A program made the translations under genes and the position numbers. 64,000 nt of DNA. Source: Leclercia sp. AS011 (GTDB lineage Bacteria > Pseudomonadota > Gammaproteobacteria > Enterobacterales > Enterobacteriaceae). Where the stretch lies: NCBI RefSeq assembly GCF_037152535.1, contig NZ_JBBCMA010000001.1, positions 1,426,001 to 1,490,000 of the forward strand. The letters run 5' to 3'. Positions 24,789-33,746 of the stretch are shown here, piece after piece; the first letter of the stretch is position 1, and each line of letters begins with the position of its first letter. The notes under the pieces were generated by a model. The model was given only the letters and a program-made list of their open reading frames with translations, made no database searches and had not been told where the DNA came from.

Positions 24789-25097
24789 ATGAAAGATATC
24801 TTTAAAGATTTGATCGCACCCCGCCACGCTTTAAAAATTAGTTTTCCAAGCGGCGACGTTACTGTATACGCACGACCTATGACCGTATCCGAATACAGCG
24901 AACACATCAACAACCCTGATAAACAAGACCGTGATGAATTGTCTATTCTTCGTTGTATCGTGGATGAAAACGGCGTACCCGTGTTCGATTCAGTTGACGA
25001 AGTAAAGAAAATCTATACGAACGTCCGTAAACAGATGATTGGTTTGATCAGCCTAACCTCTTTCACTCTGGATCCGGTTGAATTCGAAAAAAAGTAA
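24789..25097 (+). CDS. Tail assembly chaperone, gpG-like, 102 aa
   Basis: Binds the tape measure protein during tail assembly. The N-terminus has KISFPSGDVTVYARPMT and a helical C-terminal half ending SFTLDPVEFEKK, as in lambda-type G proteins. The stop follows the slippery heptamer A-AAA-AAG (25088-25094). Shifting back by one base there continues into the frame of the next gene without a stop, giving the G-T fusion. The gene starts after a terminator and an ATAAATA element, so it probably begins a new transcription unit. Confidence 0.85.
   Translation: MKDIFKDLIAPRHALKISFPSGDVTVYARPMTVSEYSEHINNPDKQDRDELSILRCIVDENGVPVFDSVDEVKKIYTNVRKQMIGLISLTSFTLDPVEFEKK
25088..25094 (+). promoter_or_regulatory. 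Programmed -1 ribosomal frameshift site A-AAA-AAG
   Basis: The zero-frame codons are GAA-AAA-AAG-TAA. The heptamer A-AAA-AAG is among the most efficient -1 slippery sequences in E. coli. After the shift, translation reads GTA-AGA-AAT-AAC-CCG-GCG-TTA-ACT-TTT and enters the frame of the 25121 ATG. Confidence 0.85.
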
Positions 25098-25120
25098 GAA
25101 ATAACCCGGCGTTAACTTTT

Positions 25121-25501
25121 ATGTATCGCCAACAGCTACGAAAAGGAATGAGTATTCAGGAATCGTTAGCGTTGCCTATTACTACCTTCAACGAACTGAT
25201 GGTATTTGATGAATACATAGAACCACAAGGGCCGATTATTGATGATGTCAGACATGCTATTACCCAGGCGAATATTTGCCGTAATAGTCCAAATATGAAA
25301 ATTGAAGGCATCAAGAAAATAAAGGCTAGTGATCATCGCATGATCAAAGACAAAGTTTTCAAATCTCAGGAAGAAATGAAAAAACAAGCCGAGATAAGAC
25401 GACAAAACCAGCTTAACGCTATTATGTCAAAACTTCCCCCAGATCAAGCGGCCAGGGTTAAACAAAAAATAAAAACAGGGGTTAATAATGGCAGCAAATA
25501 A
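25121..25501 (+). CDS. Tail assembly chaperone T domain, made by -1 frameshift from G
   Basis: Continues gpG after the slip at 25094; the frame is open from 25094 and the ATG at 25121 is internal and lacks a clear ribosome binding site. The protein is helical, with NICRNSPNMKIEGIKKIKASDHRM and a basic, glutamine-rich C-terminus. The GT fusion (24789-25094 joined to 25094-25501) would have about 237 residues. In lambda the G:GT ratio sets tail assembly. The 3' end overlaps the tape measure start by 14 bases. Confidence 0.85.
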   Translation: MYRQQLRKGMSIQESLALPITTFNELMVFDEYIEPQGPIIDDVRHAITQANICRNSPNMKIEGIKKIKASDHRMIKDKVFKSQEEMKKQAEIRRQNQLNAIMSKLPPDQAARVKQKIKTGVNNGSK

Positions 25502-27671
25502 CGACAACAGACACGGTATTATCATTGATGGTGATATTACCGGGTTAGCAACAGCAACAGAACGCGCGGAACGTATATTAGATGGCCTCAGTAATCAGGC
25601 TATGTCCGTAAACGGTATTTTAGGCACTATCGGCAATCAGTTACGTGGCGGTGGCGGTATCAATCCGGCAATGCTGGCATTAGGCGCTGCTGCTGGCGTA
25701 GCTGCTTCTGGTATCGGTCTGGTAATGAAATCCGCAGAAACCGCTAACAAGCTGGATCAGCTCGCTCAGGGTTCACAAATGAACGTTGAGTACCTGCAAC
25801 AGTTAGGTCATGCGTTTGGTGAAATGGGTATGACCGTTGAACAGTTCGGCGGTATGAACCGAGACGCATTAAAGAACCTGGGGCAAGCTGTTGCCACGGG
25901 TGGCGGTCTAGCCGATGACCTCAAGAAGTACGGGCAAGACCTGAAAGACTATACGCAGTTCTTAGGCGCTTCTAACGGCGGTGTTAAAGCCGCGATCCAT
26001 TTGTTCTATCAGTTACGTGATGCTGGCGCTTCAATGGCTGAAATCACATCAGCTATGGAAAAAATGAGCGGCGGATCCTCTCAGATGATCGGACGACTCC
26101 AGGAACAGCAATCCGAACAGGAAGCACTGAATTCAATCCAGGATCAGAACGTCGATATCACAGAAGATGCAATAGCCGCGTATCGTCGGTTCTCTTCTCA
26201 GATGGGTGATTTCCAGCAAAAAACCGAAGGTGCATTAGCGAACGGGTTAGCCCCTTTCGTTACCAAGATTTCCGATCTGTATGATTGGTTCGAGAAGGAT
26301 TGGAAACAAACCAGCCTGTACACGATGCTTTCGGATATCGAAGGCAAGATTGAAACATCTACCGGGTTCGGTGCTGGTGCTTTCCGTTCGTCTGGAATGG
26401 GTAATGAGCAACGTAACAACCTGGGCAAATCAGCGGAACAGGTTGCTGATGAAAAGTTTAAAAAGGATCTTGAAGCCGCTAAAAAACGCGCCGAAGAAAC
26501 CTATAAACAACAGCAAAAGAACATCGCTGAACTACAACGGATCAAAGAAGAGGAAGCCCGTGCTAACGCCATCATTGCCGAACGTGAACGGGAAAAGGCA
26601 GCACAGGAAGCCGAGAAAGCGCGTAAGCAGGCAGAAGCCGAAGCTAAACGTTTAGCCGCAGAAGCCGAAAGGAACCGTAAAGAGCAAGCCCGGTTAGAAA
26701 AAGAAAAAGCCGCCGAAGCCGAACGTATTCGTAAAGAAAACGTTGATATGCTCAACCGGATCACTATTGAAGGTTACGCACAAGAAGCGGCTGCTATGTC
26801 TTCCCAGACTAGTAAACTCGCTAACAACTTTAATGATTTGGAAACTCTGTTAAACCGCCAAGTAATAACAGAAGATGAATATCATAAAAAACGTTCTGCA
26901 CTTATCGAAGCTAATAAAGATAATTTTGCTAAATCTATTCTGGGTGCTTCATTAGAAGATTTTCAGACTATTGAAGAAGCCAGCAAAGAAGTATATGAAC
27001 GTGACCTGCAAAACTTACAGACTCAATATGATCAGAAACTTGTTCAGTTTGAAGAATTCCAGGCGCGTAAAAAAGCTATTGAGGAAGCGTATTCCGGCAG
27101 ATCCGAACAATTAGACAAAGAACGGACGAAGGTACAGCAACGTTCAATGTTGGATCAGCTTGATAGTTACCAGCAAATGACCGCCGGGATGTCAGCGGCG
27201 TTAGCTGCTTTCGGTGGCGAAAACTCCAAAGCCGCTCAAGCTGCGTTTGCTATGGAAAAGGGTTTAGCTATCAGCAAGGCCACAATCGACGCATACACCG
27301 CTTTCACCGATGGTATGTCTACGGGCGGGGTTGCTGGTTACGCGCTCGCAGCGGCTAAAATGGGCGCTGTATTCCAACAGATAGCAAGTATCAAAGCGGT
27401 TAAAGGTCAGTTCCACTCAGGGATCGATAACGTACCGTCTACTGGTACTTACCTGTTAGAAGCTGGTGAACGTGTCGTAGATAAACGACTGAACCAGGAT
27501 CTTAAAGATTATATGTCCGGGAACGATTCAGGCGGTTCTATCACCGTTCATGCTCCACTAACCGTACAAGGTAACGTAAGGGCATCACGGGAAGAATGGT
27601 TAGAAATGCTCAAGATGTATAAAGAACACGTTAAATCAGCGGTTCAGGACGCACAACGGCGCAGTATGTAA
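25488..27671 (+). CDS. Tape measure protein, 727 aa
   Basis: Sets tail length and is ejected with DNA. Typical features are an N-terminal helical region, a hydrophobic alanine- and glycine-rich segment at about residues 58-82, a long charged coiled coil of K/E/A repeats (about 325-425), and a C-terminal glycine-rich part with FHSGIDNVPSTGTYLLEAGERV near 645, which recurs at tape measure ends. At about 0.15 nm per residue the length would predict a tail near 110 nm. The ATG at 25488 is preceded by CAGGGG. Followed by a terminator-like hairpin. Confidence 0.92.
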   Translation: MAANNDNRHGIIIDGDITGLATATERAERILDGLSNQAMSVNGILGTIGNQLRGGGGINPAMLALGAAAGVAASGIGLVMKSAETANKLDQLAQGSQMNVEYLQQLGHAFGEMGMTVEQFGGMNRDALKNLGQAVATGGGLADDLKKYGQDLKDYTQFLGASNGGVKAAIHLFYQLRDAGASMAEITSAMEKMSGGSSQMIGRLQEQQSEQEALNSIQDQNVDITEDAIAAYRRFSSQMGDFQQKTEGALANGLAPFVTKISDLYDWFEKDWKQTSLYTMLSDIEGKIETSTGFGAGAFRSSGMGNEQRNNLGKSAEQVADEKFKKDLEAAKKRAEETYKQQQKNIAELQRIKEEEARANAIIAEREREKAAQEAEKARKQAEAEAKRLAAEAERNRKEQARLEKEKAAEAERIRKENVDMLNRITIEGYAQEAAAMSSQTSKLANNFNDLETLLNRQVITEDEYHKKRSALIEANKDNFAKSILGASLEDFQTIEEASKEVYERDLQNLQTQYDQKLVQFEEFQARKKAIEEAYSGRSEQLDKERTKVQQRSMLDQLDSYQQMTAGMSAALAAFGGENSKAAQAAFAMEKGLAISKATIDAYTAFTDGMSTGGVAGYALAAAKMGAVFQQIASIKAVKGQFHSGIDNVPSTGTYLLEAGERVVDKRLNQDLKDYMSGNDSGGSITVHAPLTVQGNVRASREEWLEMLKMYKEHVKSAVQDAQRRSM

Positions 27672-27679
27672 CCCGATTA

Positions 27680-27722
27680 AGCCCCGATAAATATAGTTAT
27701 TAACTATTATCGGGGCTTTTTT
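27680..27722 (+). terminator. Long hairpin terminator containing TAAATA and abutting the next start codon
   Basis: AGCCCCGATA (27680-27689) pairs with TATCGGGGCT (27708-27717), with a second inner stem ATAGTT/AACTAT. Six T then run directly into ATG at 27723. TAAATA (27688-27693) lies in the 5' arm. GGGG of the 3' arm is the only visible ribosome binding site for the next gene. Confidence 0.7.
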
Positions 27723-28292
27723 ATGGCTATTGATTTATTTTCACATCCAGATTTAAAAGTAGGCGTAACCATAAAAGATGTTGCGCCGTTTTTTAATAAC
27801 AGATACGTGAGTGGCAATATCACCCGTCGATCAACTGGCGTACAGTATTTCGAATTAGACGCTAACGTTAGTTTTGAAGCAGAAAAACATTATCTTTTTG
27901 ATCAATGGATGGCTGTTTATCGTTTCGGAAAACCGTTCACCTTCCCTTTATCCAAAACTATTAACTATCAGTATCGTGGAAATAAGACCGCTTTATGTCA
28001 GGTTTCTATTGCGGCCATTGCTGGACAACGGGGAGTAAAGGCGACTGTAGATCTTGAACCGGGTACACGTTTTACTTTCGCTAATCACGCGAAGGTTTAC
28101 ACCGTTGAAGCATGGGATGCTTCAACAGGAACATTGAACATCTTCCCTAATCTCAGAACGGCGGTTCCATCTGGAACAATTATTAACTACCGAAACCCGG
28201 TTATGTCTTTAATCGTTACCAACGGCACCATTGAAAGCCAGCTTGATCAAATCGTGACAATGAAAGTAACAGCAAGCGAGGCGATTATCTGA
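27723..28292 (+). CDS. Minor tail protein, tail tip component, 189 aa
   Basis: Located directly after the tape measure gene, the place of lambda gpM or distal tail protein. The protein is beta-rich, with YFELDANVSFEAEKHYLFDQW in the first half. An insert-like segment at about residues 115-150 (EPGTRFTFANHAKVYTVEAW) reads as a small barrel of the type seen in phage tip proteins. It overlaps the next gene by one base (TGATGG). The exact equivalent in lambda cannot be fixed by eye. Confidence 0.65.
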   Translation: MAIDLFSHPDLKVGVTIKDVAPFFNNRYVSGNITRRSTGVQYFELDANVSFEAEKHYLFDQWMAVYRFGKPFTFPLSKTINYQYRGNKTALCQVSIAAIAGQRGVKATVDLEPGTRFTFANHAKVYTVEAWDASTGTLNIFPNLRTAVPSGTIINYRNPVMSLIVTNGTIESQLDQIVTMKVTASEAII

Positions 28293-28948
28293 TGGCAGAT
28301 TTCAGCACAGTATTAAACTCATTAACTCAACACCCTGACTTTTTGAAAGTCTATAACGACCGTAACGGAACCAACCTTACCAAGTTAAAACAATCCCAAC
28401 TGTTCACCGTGGGCGACCGATTCCAGCTAGTTACAATTACTTTTGCTGATGGATCCGGGGAACTGCGTTTATGCGACGGCTTTTATGATATTTCATTCAA
28501 CAGTAAGACTTATCTGGCTGTTGGTGATTTCATCGATATTAAAAACCCTACCAGAACCAAAGACATCAATAACAACGGTATGTCAATTCGAGTATCAAAC
28601 GTTAGACCTGAATACATTACGCTGATTCAGGCGGGTAAATTTGATCGGGCAATTGTTAACGTTGAACTGGTCTTTACTAATCCACAATCCGGGGTAATTG
28701 AAGCGAACTATGGAACGTTCAGGGGTGAAATAGACTCCGCAATAGTTACGCTCGATTATTCGAATAAAGAAGCCGTAACTAACGAAACCGAATTCGTACT
28801 AAATAGTTTCTGGGCGGTATTAGAAAAAAACGGACGATCTCACGCATCCGACGGGGTTCACCGTTCTCACGTAGGAAATGAAAACGATACATTTTTTGCG
28901 AAGATTGGCAAATGGAACTCTGAACAATGGAAGATGAAAAAGAAATGA
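28292..28948 (+). CDS. Minor tail protein (gpL-position), 218 aa
   Basis: Tail tip protein with IRVSNVRPEYITLIQAG and a pattern of beta strands typical of the DUF1833/DUF2163-like tip proteins that precede the NlpC/P60-like gene. The C-terminus, about residues 180-218, holds N-R-S-H and H-R-S-H segments (possible metal ligands) and ends in lysines, unlike lambda gpL with its Fe-S cluster. Overlaps the next start as ATGA. Confidence 0.6.
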   Translation: MADFSTVLNSLTQHPDFLKVYNDRNGTNLTKLKQSQLFTVGDRFQLVTITFADGSGELRLCDGFYDISFNSKTYLAVGDFIDIKNPTRTKDINNNGMSIRVSNVRPEYITLIQAGKFDRAIVNVELVFTNPQSGVIEANYGTFRGEIDSAIVTLDYSNKEAVTNETEFVLNSFWAVLEKNGRSHASDGVHRSHVGNENDTFFAKIGKWNSEQWKMKKK

Positions 28949-29361
28949 CAGACGAACAAAGAACAACTATTACAGATTTTATCAACAGTGTTTACGGGAA
29001 ACCTGTTGTTTTTGGTGAACGGGATTGTAATTTAACCGTTATGTTCATTATTGACGTAATGACAGGTTCCAATTACTACAGCACCATGAAAGGCACATAC
29101 ACCACTATTGAAGAAGGGATCGCGAAAGCAAAAGATCTTATCGGTATGACCCCTTCCGCTTTCATGAAAAAACATTTTAATAAAACAGATTCGTTAGAAG
29201 ATGGCGTTATTACCTCTTCGATTAAAAAGAATAAAACAACTAACGTCTACCATACTGGCGTTTATTTCTCCGGGGTAATTTTGGTTGCAGACGAAAACAA
29301 TATTTTCACAACGGTGCATCCAATCGATACCGAGTACCAGGACTTATGGAGGGTTAAATAA
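28945..29361 (+). CDS. Tail tip assembly protein, NlpC/P60-position, 138 aa
   Basis: The ATG at 28945 overlaps the previous stop as ATGA; an earlier ATG at 28927 is possible. It occupies the place of lambda gpK. A cysteine in GERDCNLTVM (about residue 27) and a histidine in YHTGVYFSG (about residue 98) could be the Cys-His pair of a reduced NlpC/P60 or DUF6950-like fold. The catalytic assignment is tentative. One base overlaps the gpJ-like gene. Confidence 0.55.
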   Translation: MTDEQRTTITDFINSVYGKPVVFGERDCNLTVMFIIDVMTGSNYYSTMKGTYTTIEEGIAKAKDLIGMTPSAFMKKHFNKTDSLEDGVITSSIKKNKTTNVYHTGVYFSGVILVADENNIFTTVHPIDTEYQDLWRVK

Positions 29362-32300
29362 TGCCTGCTGTTGCTTTAGTCGCAGCGATTGCTGCGGCAT
29401 CCACTTCTGCGGCGTTGATCGCTGCTAGTGTTGCGGTTACTACCGCGTTGATGGTTGGTGTTGCTGTAGCGGCATCGATGGCGATTATGACCCTTGCTAT
29501 GCAACCATCCATCCCGAAATACCAGGTTCCTGATCAGGCATCGACCCTATCAACCACGTCCGACCCTAAAGCGGTTTTACCCGTGTGTTACGGTAGTACC
29601 CGAACAGGTACAATCCTGGCTTATAAGGACGTGGATAAATCCCGGCATTATCTGGTTCAGATTTTTGCAGTTGCCGAAGGTGAAATTGATTGTTTCAAAC
29701 AGATCTACATGGATAACAAGCCTGTTCTGTATGACGGTCAGGAAATCCGAGACGGCATTTTAGCCAAAAACCAAATCAAAGATATCTACCAGAAAAACCT
29801 ACAGATCGAAGTTTCAACAGGTAAAAAAGACGGCAGATTTTTAGCCCTTGCGAATAAGTACCTTCCCGAAAAATGGAAACAGGACGGTTTATTAGCTCCC
29901 CTGGGTAAAGGCGTTGCCACCATGTGTATTGTGATGTTCAAGAATCAGGACGGCATGAACAACGGTGTGGATATCCTTCAGGAGAACTCACAGGTATCTG
30001 TAGACATTAACGGCTTACTGATTACGGATCTGACCGATGGGGTTCGTAAATGCTCGCACAATGGACCTTCTCAATTATTCCATTATCTGACCCAGAGTAA
30101 GTACGGGCAGAAAGTACAACCGGATCAGCTCGATTTAGATTCGTTCAAAGCAGCAGCGCGAAATGCTCAATTTTCCAGTGACGGTTCTACGGATCCGAAC
30201 GCTACTGTTAAGCAAAACATCATCAACCTTTGTGCTAGTTTTGCGGGTGTTACGTTTGAATCTTTCGGGAAACTGACCTGTCAGATTGATCAGGCAGACA
30301 TCATCAGTCAATCGTTCGATGAATCCAGTATTGAAGGTTCAACTATCCGTTTCGAAACAGGCGGCAGTGATGGCTATTTTAATACGTTAAACGTTCAGTA
30401 TTTCGATCCTGAAATGTCGTATTCGCCTAACATTTTGCGCTACCCTTCTCAACCGGAAAAAGACCCAACGATCATTAAAGACGGTCGAGAAATCACGAAA
30501 GATATCACTTATCATTTCGTAAAAAATACTCAGGCGCTTGATGCACTGGCATCAGTCGAACGTAATAAATGTAAACTGCGTAAAAAACTTAGTTTCTCTA
30601 CACTCGAAGCTTTCGGTTTAAAAGTCTGGTCGGTGATCAAAGTTAATTTCAGCGAACTGAAACTTACAGATTCTTTATGGCGAGTAATGAGTATTACCCC
30701 TAATTTTGAATCTGGGATGATCGGAATGGTAACTATCGACTGTGTTGAATACGATAGCCGCGTTTATACCGATAAAGATTTTGCAGCAAAACCAGATTAC
30801 ACCGGAACTACTATTAGTTCGGATATCTATACCCCGTTCAACCTTAAAGCAATTTCTGTTGATGAAAATGTTTACGGTCGAAATGTATTAGTAACCTGGG
30901 ATTGTACAGACGACTTTAACCGTTATTCGTTCTGCTTACAGTACAAACCAAGTGATCAGGACAAATGGATCGACGGCGCTATTATTCTCAAAAAGGAATA
31001 TCTGTTAACCGGGCTTAATAAGAATACAAAATATGATTTCCGTGTTTGTGCTGCTGGTATCTGGTATCAATCCCCGTGGGTAGTTATCAGTAATATGGAT
31101 ATCGATTTTCAATACGGGTTGCCTAAACCATCGGTTCGCTTACGCAACGCTAAAACCCCGAACGGGAACGAAACCTTGTTCCAGGATTTCCATATTGAAT
31201 GGGATGATCAGACAACGGCAGAAGTCACTATAAACGGTCAGAAACGGCTCTTTGGTGATTTGTTTGATCGGTATGATGTCCGGGTTACTCATAAGAACGG
31301 CAAAACGGTAACGTATCCTGTTAAAGACCTTCACTGGATTTATACACTTTCGATGAACCAACAGAACGGTCTAAGTCGAAATGTTGAATTCGGTGTAACT
31401 GCTGTGGGATACAACGGAATCAAATCAGAAGAGGCTGTACTAAGTTGCTTTAACGCGCAGGTTCCCGGCTTGAACGGATTCACGGCTAACCCTGGTTTTG
31501 GTACGATTTTTACAACCTGGATTGACCCAGATCGTAACCTAGTACCAGATTTCGCAGGCGTAGTTATTCAGGTTGCTGATCAGAACGACGCTGGATTTAA
31601 AAACCCGAAATCATTCGTTAGCCCGAACGCCTTTGAAATCCATTCGGTTCCGTTAAAAGACGGTAGTTATTATGTGCGTATCGGTGGTTTTGATGTTTTC
31701 GGTGAAGATAATATTATTTTTACGAATGGTGTTTACGTCACCCTTACGTCAATCAACTGGACGGACGCAGATCAGGCCGCACTGGATCAGGTGTTGAACA
31801 TGGAAGGTCGTTTAGACGCTGCTGTAGAAGCTGCTTTTGAACGCTCCAAAGACGCGCTACAGCAAGAGATCGCGAACGTACAGGTAAACATTGCGAACAA
31901 CACCAACAACGCAATTAAGGTAAGCGAGAACTCGCTTAAACAAATCATTTCGGCAGGTGATAAGACCGTTACAGATCTGGTCACTAAAACCCGTAATGAA
32001 ATCACCCTTGATACTGCAACCAAACTAGCCGCACAGGTCACTAAACTCGAAAACACTATTACTTCTGCTTCCGGTGCTTCTGCAATCAGTATGCAGCAAG
32101 TAAAAGCCGAACTACAAACCAACATTGATAAAACTAATAATTCTATCGCTTCTTTGGGTAATACAGTTTCGGGTAACAAAGCTGACGCTGAAAAGAAAAT
32201 CGCCACGGTAACGCAGGAAGCAAAAGCCGAGGTTGATAATCTGAAAGGATCATTAATGGCAAGCTTTACGTTTAAAGCTACCGCTGACGGCATTTTCGCG

Positions 32301-32792
32301 GGTATCTCTGCTGTTGCTGATACCTCAACTGGTAAAGGTTCGATGTACATCACCGCTGATGATTTCATGATTATCACGTCTAAATCTGCGGGTACGCAAA
32401 ACGCTGTTATTCCTTTTGCGGTTCAGAACGGTAGGGTTTACATCAATAGCGCAATGATTGCTAACGCAAGTATTGGATCTGCGCAAATCAACAACGCCGC
32501 TATTGGTTCTGCACATATCCAGGATGGCTCTATTTCCGCTGCTAAAATTGGATCTGCTCAAATCAACAATGCTCACATTGCTAACGGTTCAATTAACCGG
32601 GCGAAAATTACCAGTTGGTTAGCGTCTGATAACTACGTTTATAACTCTTCTGGTATGGCATTAGATTTTGCTGGCGGTGCAATTTACATCAACGGCAATA
32701 CACCGGGTGAAGGCAGAATGGAGATAAATAATAACCAGATTAACGTATATGATAACTACGGGCGGTTACGTGTCCGTTTAGGAAGGTTATAA
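29361..32792 (+). CDS. Tail tip host-specificity protein (gpJ-like), 1143 aa
   Basis: Central tip protein that contacts the host receptor. An N-terminal hydrophobic alanine- and valine-rich segment (about 1-48) is followed by the hub domain with PVCYGSTRTGTILAYKDVD, then fibronectin-like modules (about 485-800), a helical coiled-coil stretch (about 800-960) and a DUF1983-like C-terminal region with repeated IGSAQINNA and IANGSI units (about 1030-1090). Layout and length match lambda gpJ. The last 60 residues, ending YGRLRVRLGRL, probably bear receptor specificity. Confidence 0.9.
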   Translation: MPAVALVAAIAAASTSAALIAASVAVTTALMVGVAVAASMAIMTLAMQPSIPKYQVPDQASTLSTTSDPKAVLPVCYGSTRTGTILAYKDVDKSRHYLVQIFAVAEGEIDCFKQIYMDNKPVLYDGQEIRDGILAKNQIKDIYQKNLQIEVSTGKKDGRFLALANKYLPEKWKQDGLLAPLGKGVATMCIVMFKNQDGMNNGVDILQENSQVSVDINGLLITDLTDGVRKCSHNGPSQLFHYLTQSKYGQKVQPDQLDLDSFKAAARNAQFSSDGSTDPNATVKQNIINLCASFAGVTFESFGKLTCQIDQADIISQSFDESSIEGSTIRFETGGSDGYFNTLNVQYFDPEMSYSPNILRYPSQPEKDPTIIKDGREITKDITYHFVKNTQALDALASVERNKCKLRKKLSFSTLEAFGLKVWSVIKVNFSELKLTDSLWRVMSITPNFESGMIGMVTIDCVEYDSRVYTDKDFAAKPDYTGTTISSDIYTPFNLKAISVDENVYGRNVLVTWDCTDDFNRYSFCLQYKPSDQDKWIDGAIILKKEYLLTGLNKNTKYDFRVCAAGIWYQSPWVVISNMDIDFQYGLPKPSVRLRNAKTPNGNETLFQDFHIEWDDQTTAEVTINGQKRLFGDLFDRYDVRVTHKNGKTVTYPVKDLHWIYTLSMNQQNGLSRNVEFGVTAVGYNGIKSEEAVLSCFNAQVPGLNGFTANPGFGTIFTTWIDPDRNLVPDFAGVVIQVADQNDAGFKNPKSFVSPNAFEIHSVPLKDGSYYVRIGGFDVFGEDNIIFTNGVYVTLTSINWTDADQAALDQVLNMEGRLDAAVEAAFERSKDALQQEIANVQVNIANNTNNAIKVSENSLKQIISAGDKTVTDLVTKTRNEITLDTATKLAAQVTKLENTITSASGASAISMQQVKAELQTNIDKTNNSIASLGNTVSGNKADAEKKIATVTQEAKAEVDNLKGSLMASFTFKATADGIFAGISAVADTSTGKGSMYITADDFMIITSKSAGTQNAVIPFAVQNGRVYINSAMIANASIGSAQINNAAIGSAHIQDGSISAAKIGSAQINNAHIANGSINRAKITSWLASDNYVYNSSGMALDFAGGAIYINGNTPGEGRMEINNNQINVYDNYGRLRVRLGRL

Positions 32793-32793
32793 A

Positions 32794-33066
32794 ATGGCTT
32801 ATGGTGCGCAGGTACTAACGGCAGATGGTAAAGGTTGGATCGATGTGATCCAACCAACTTATGTATTAGATATGCATTACGGGTTATCGGGTTCCGGCTC
32901 GTTAGCCTACTCTTTCGATACGAATTTATTCTATCTGAAAGTGGTGGTATTAAATTACACGGTTGAACGCAAACAAAACCCGCCAACTATTACAGTAAAC
33001 AACAACGTGATTAACTATAGTTTGCCGTCCTCATGTACTTTTTTAGTAATGATGGAGGCGCGTTAA
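32794..33066 (+). CDS. Small tail tip accessory protein, 90 aa
   Basis: Begins two bases after gpJ. It opens MAYGAQVLTADGKGWIDV and is beta-rich. The opening resembles that of the next protein (MAYGIGLYNTNGKVF), so the two share a domain. Its place after gpJ suggests a fibre cap or receptor-binding accessory. Overlaps the next gene by one base. Confidence 0.6.
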   Translation: MAYGAQVLTADGKGWIDVIQPTYVLDMHYGLSGSGSLAYSFDTNLFYLKVVVLNYTVERKQNPPTITVNNNVINYSLPSSCTFLVMMEAR

Positions 33067-33698
33067 TGGCTTACGGAATTGGTTTATACAATACGAACGG
33101 AAAAGTATTTGCTTCACCTGATACCCCTTGTATGCATTTTTCGCATAAGGTTCCGTTTAGTGTGTCCGGGGCAACAACGAATCACCTTGTTAGCCTGGGG
33201 TTGTCTGTTAATTCGCGGGTTGTTGCTTACTGTCGGACAGATCGCGGGGTATCCGTTTACGGTGGGATAACCAACGTTAACGGGATATGGCATCAATCAA
33301 TTACAGCTCAAGCTGCTGTGAACGGTACGTTGTACGTTTTTACTAACGATGTTCCGCCGAGTGATTCCAAGTACGGGCTTGAAATGTATGGTGCAGACGG
33401 TAGGAGAACGTATTCTACCGCTTGCAGGCCGCTGGCTAACCTTACTGGTTCGCTCTCCCGTAACGGAACGATCATCTATACACGTTCCCCCGCTGTTATC
33501 CCTGTTCCTTGCGAATACTGGGTACAGAAAATTCAACAAGGGCAAAACGTACAACTTTGGGTAGGCGCTCCGGTTGCGTATGGTGATCACGTTCAGTTTA
33601 TTGCCAGGGGATCCGCGATCATGCCTTCTGAAACAGGTTTCGGTTTCCAGGTGTTCGGCGGTACTGTTAATTATATTGACACTACACATTACGATTAA
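33066..33698 (+). CDS. Tail tip accessory protein with repeated domain, 210 aa
   Basis: The ATG at 33066 follows a perfect GGAGG at 33054-33058 and overlaps the preceding stop as TAATG; a longer frame from 33033 is not needed. Two halves resemble each other: YGIGLYNTNGKVFASPDTPC near residue 3 and YGLEMYGADGRRTYSTACRP near residue 102, each followed by a beta-sandwich-like stretch. It is therefore a two-domain duplication, with a third copy in the upstream 90-aa protein. The family occurs beside gpJ in other enterobacterial phages; function unknown, receptor binding likely. The stop forms TAAATA. Confidence 0.65.
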   Translation: MAYGIGLYNTNGKVFASPDTPCMHFSHKVPFSVSGATTNHLVSLGLSVNSRVVAYCRTDRGVSVYGGITNVNGIWHQSITAQAAVNGTLYVFTNDVPPSDSKYGLEMYGADGRRTYSTACRPLANLTGSLSRNGTIIYTRSPAVIPVPCEYWVQKIQQGQNVQLWVGAPVAYGDHVQFIARGSAIMPSETGFGFQVFGGTVNYIDTTHYD

Positions 33699-33741
33699 AT
33701 AAAGCCTGTTAAATAATAGTAACTATTAAATAAAGAGGCTT
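33696..33741 (+). promoter_or_regulatory. Three TAAATA copies in a hairpin before the lysis genes
   Basis: TAAATA at 33696, 33710 and 33727. AAGCCT (33702-33707) pairs with AGGCTT (33736-33741), and the inner AATAGT pairs with ACTATT. The 3' arm overlaps the AGAGG ribosome binding site for ATG 33747. Confidence 0.55.
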
Positions 33742-33746
33742 TTACC

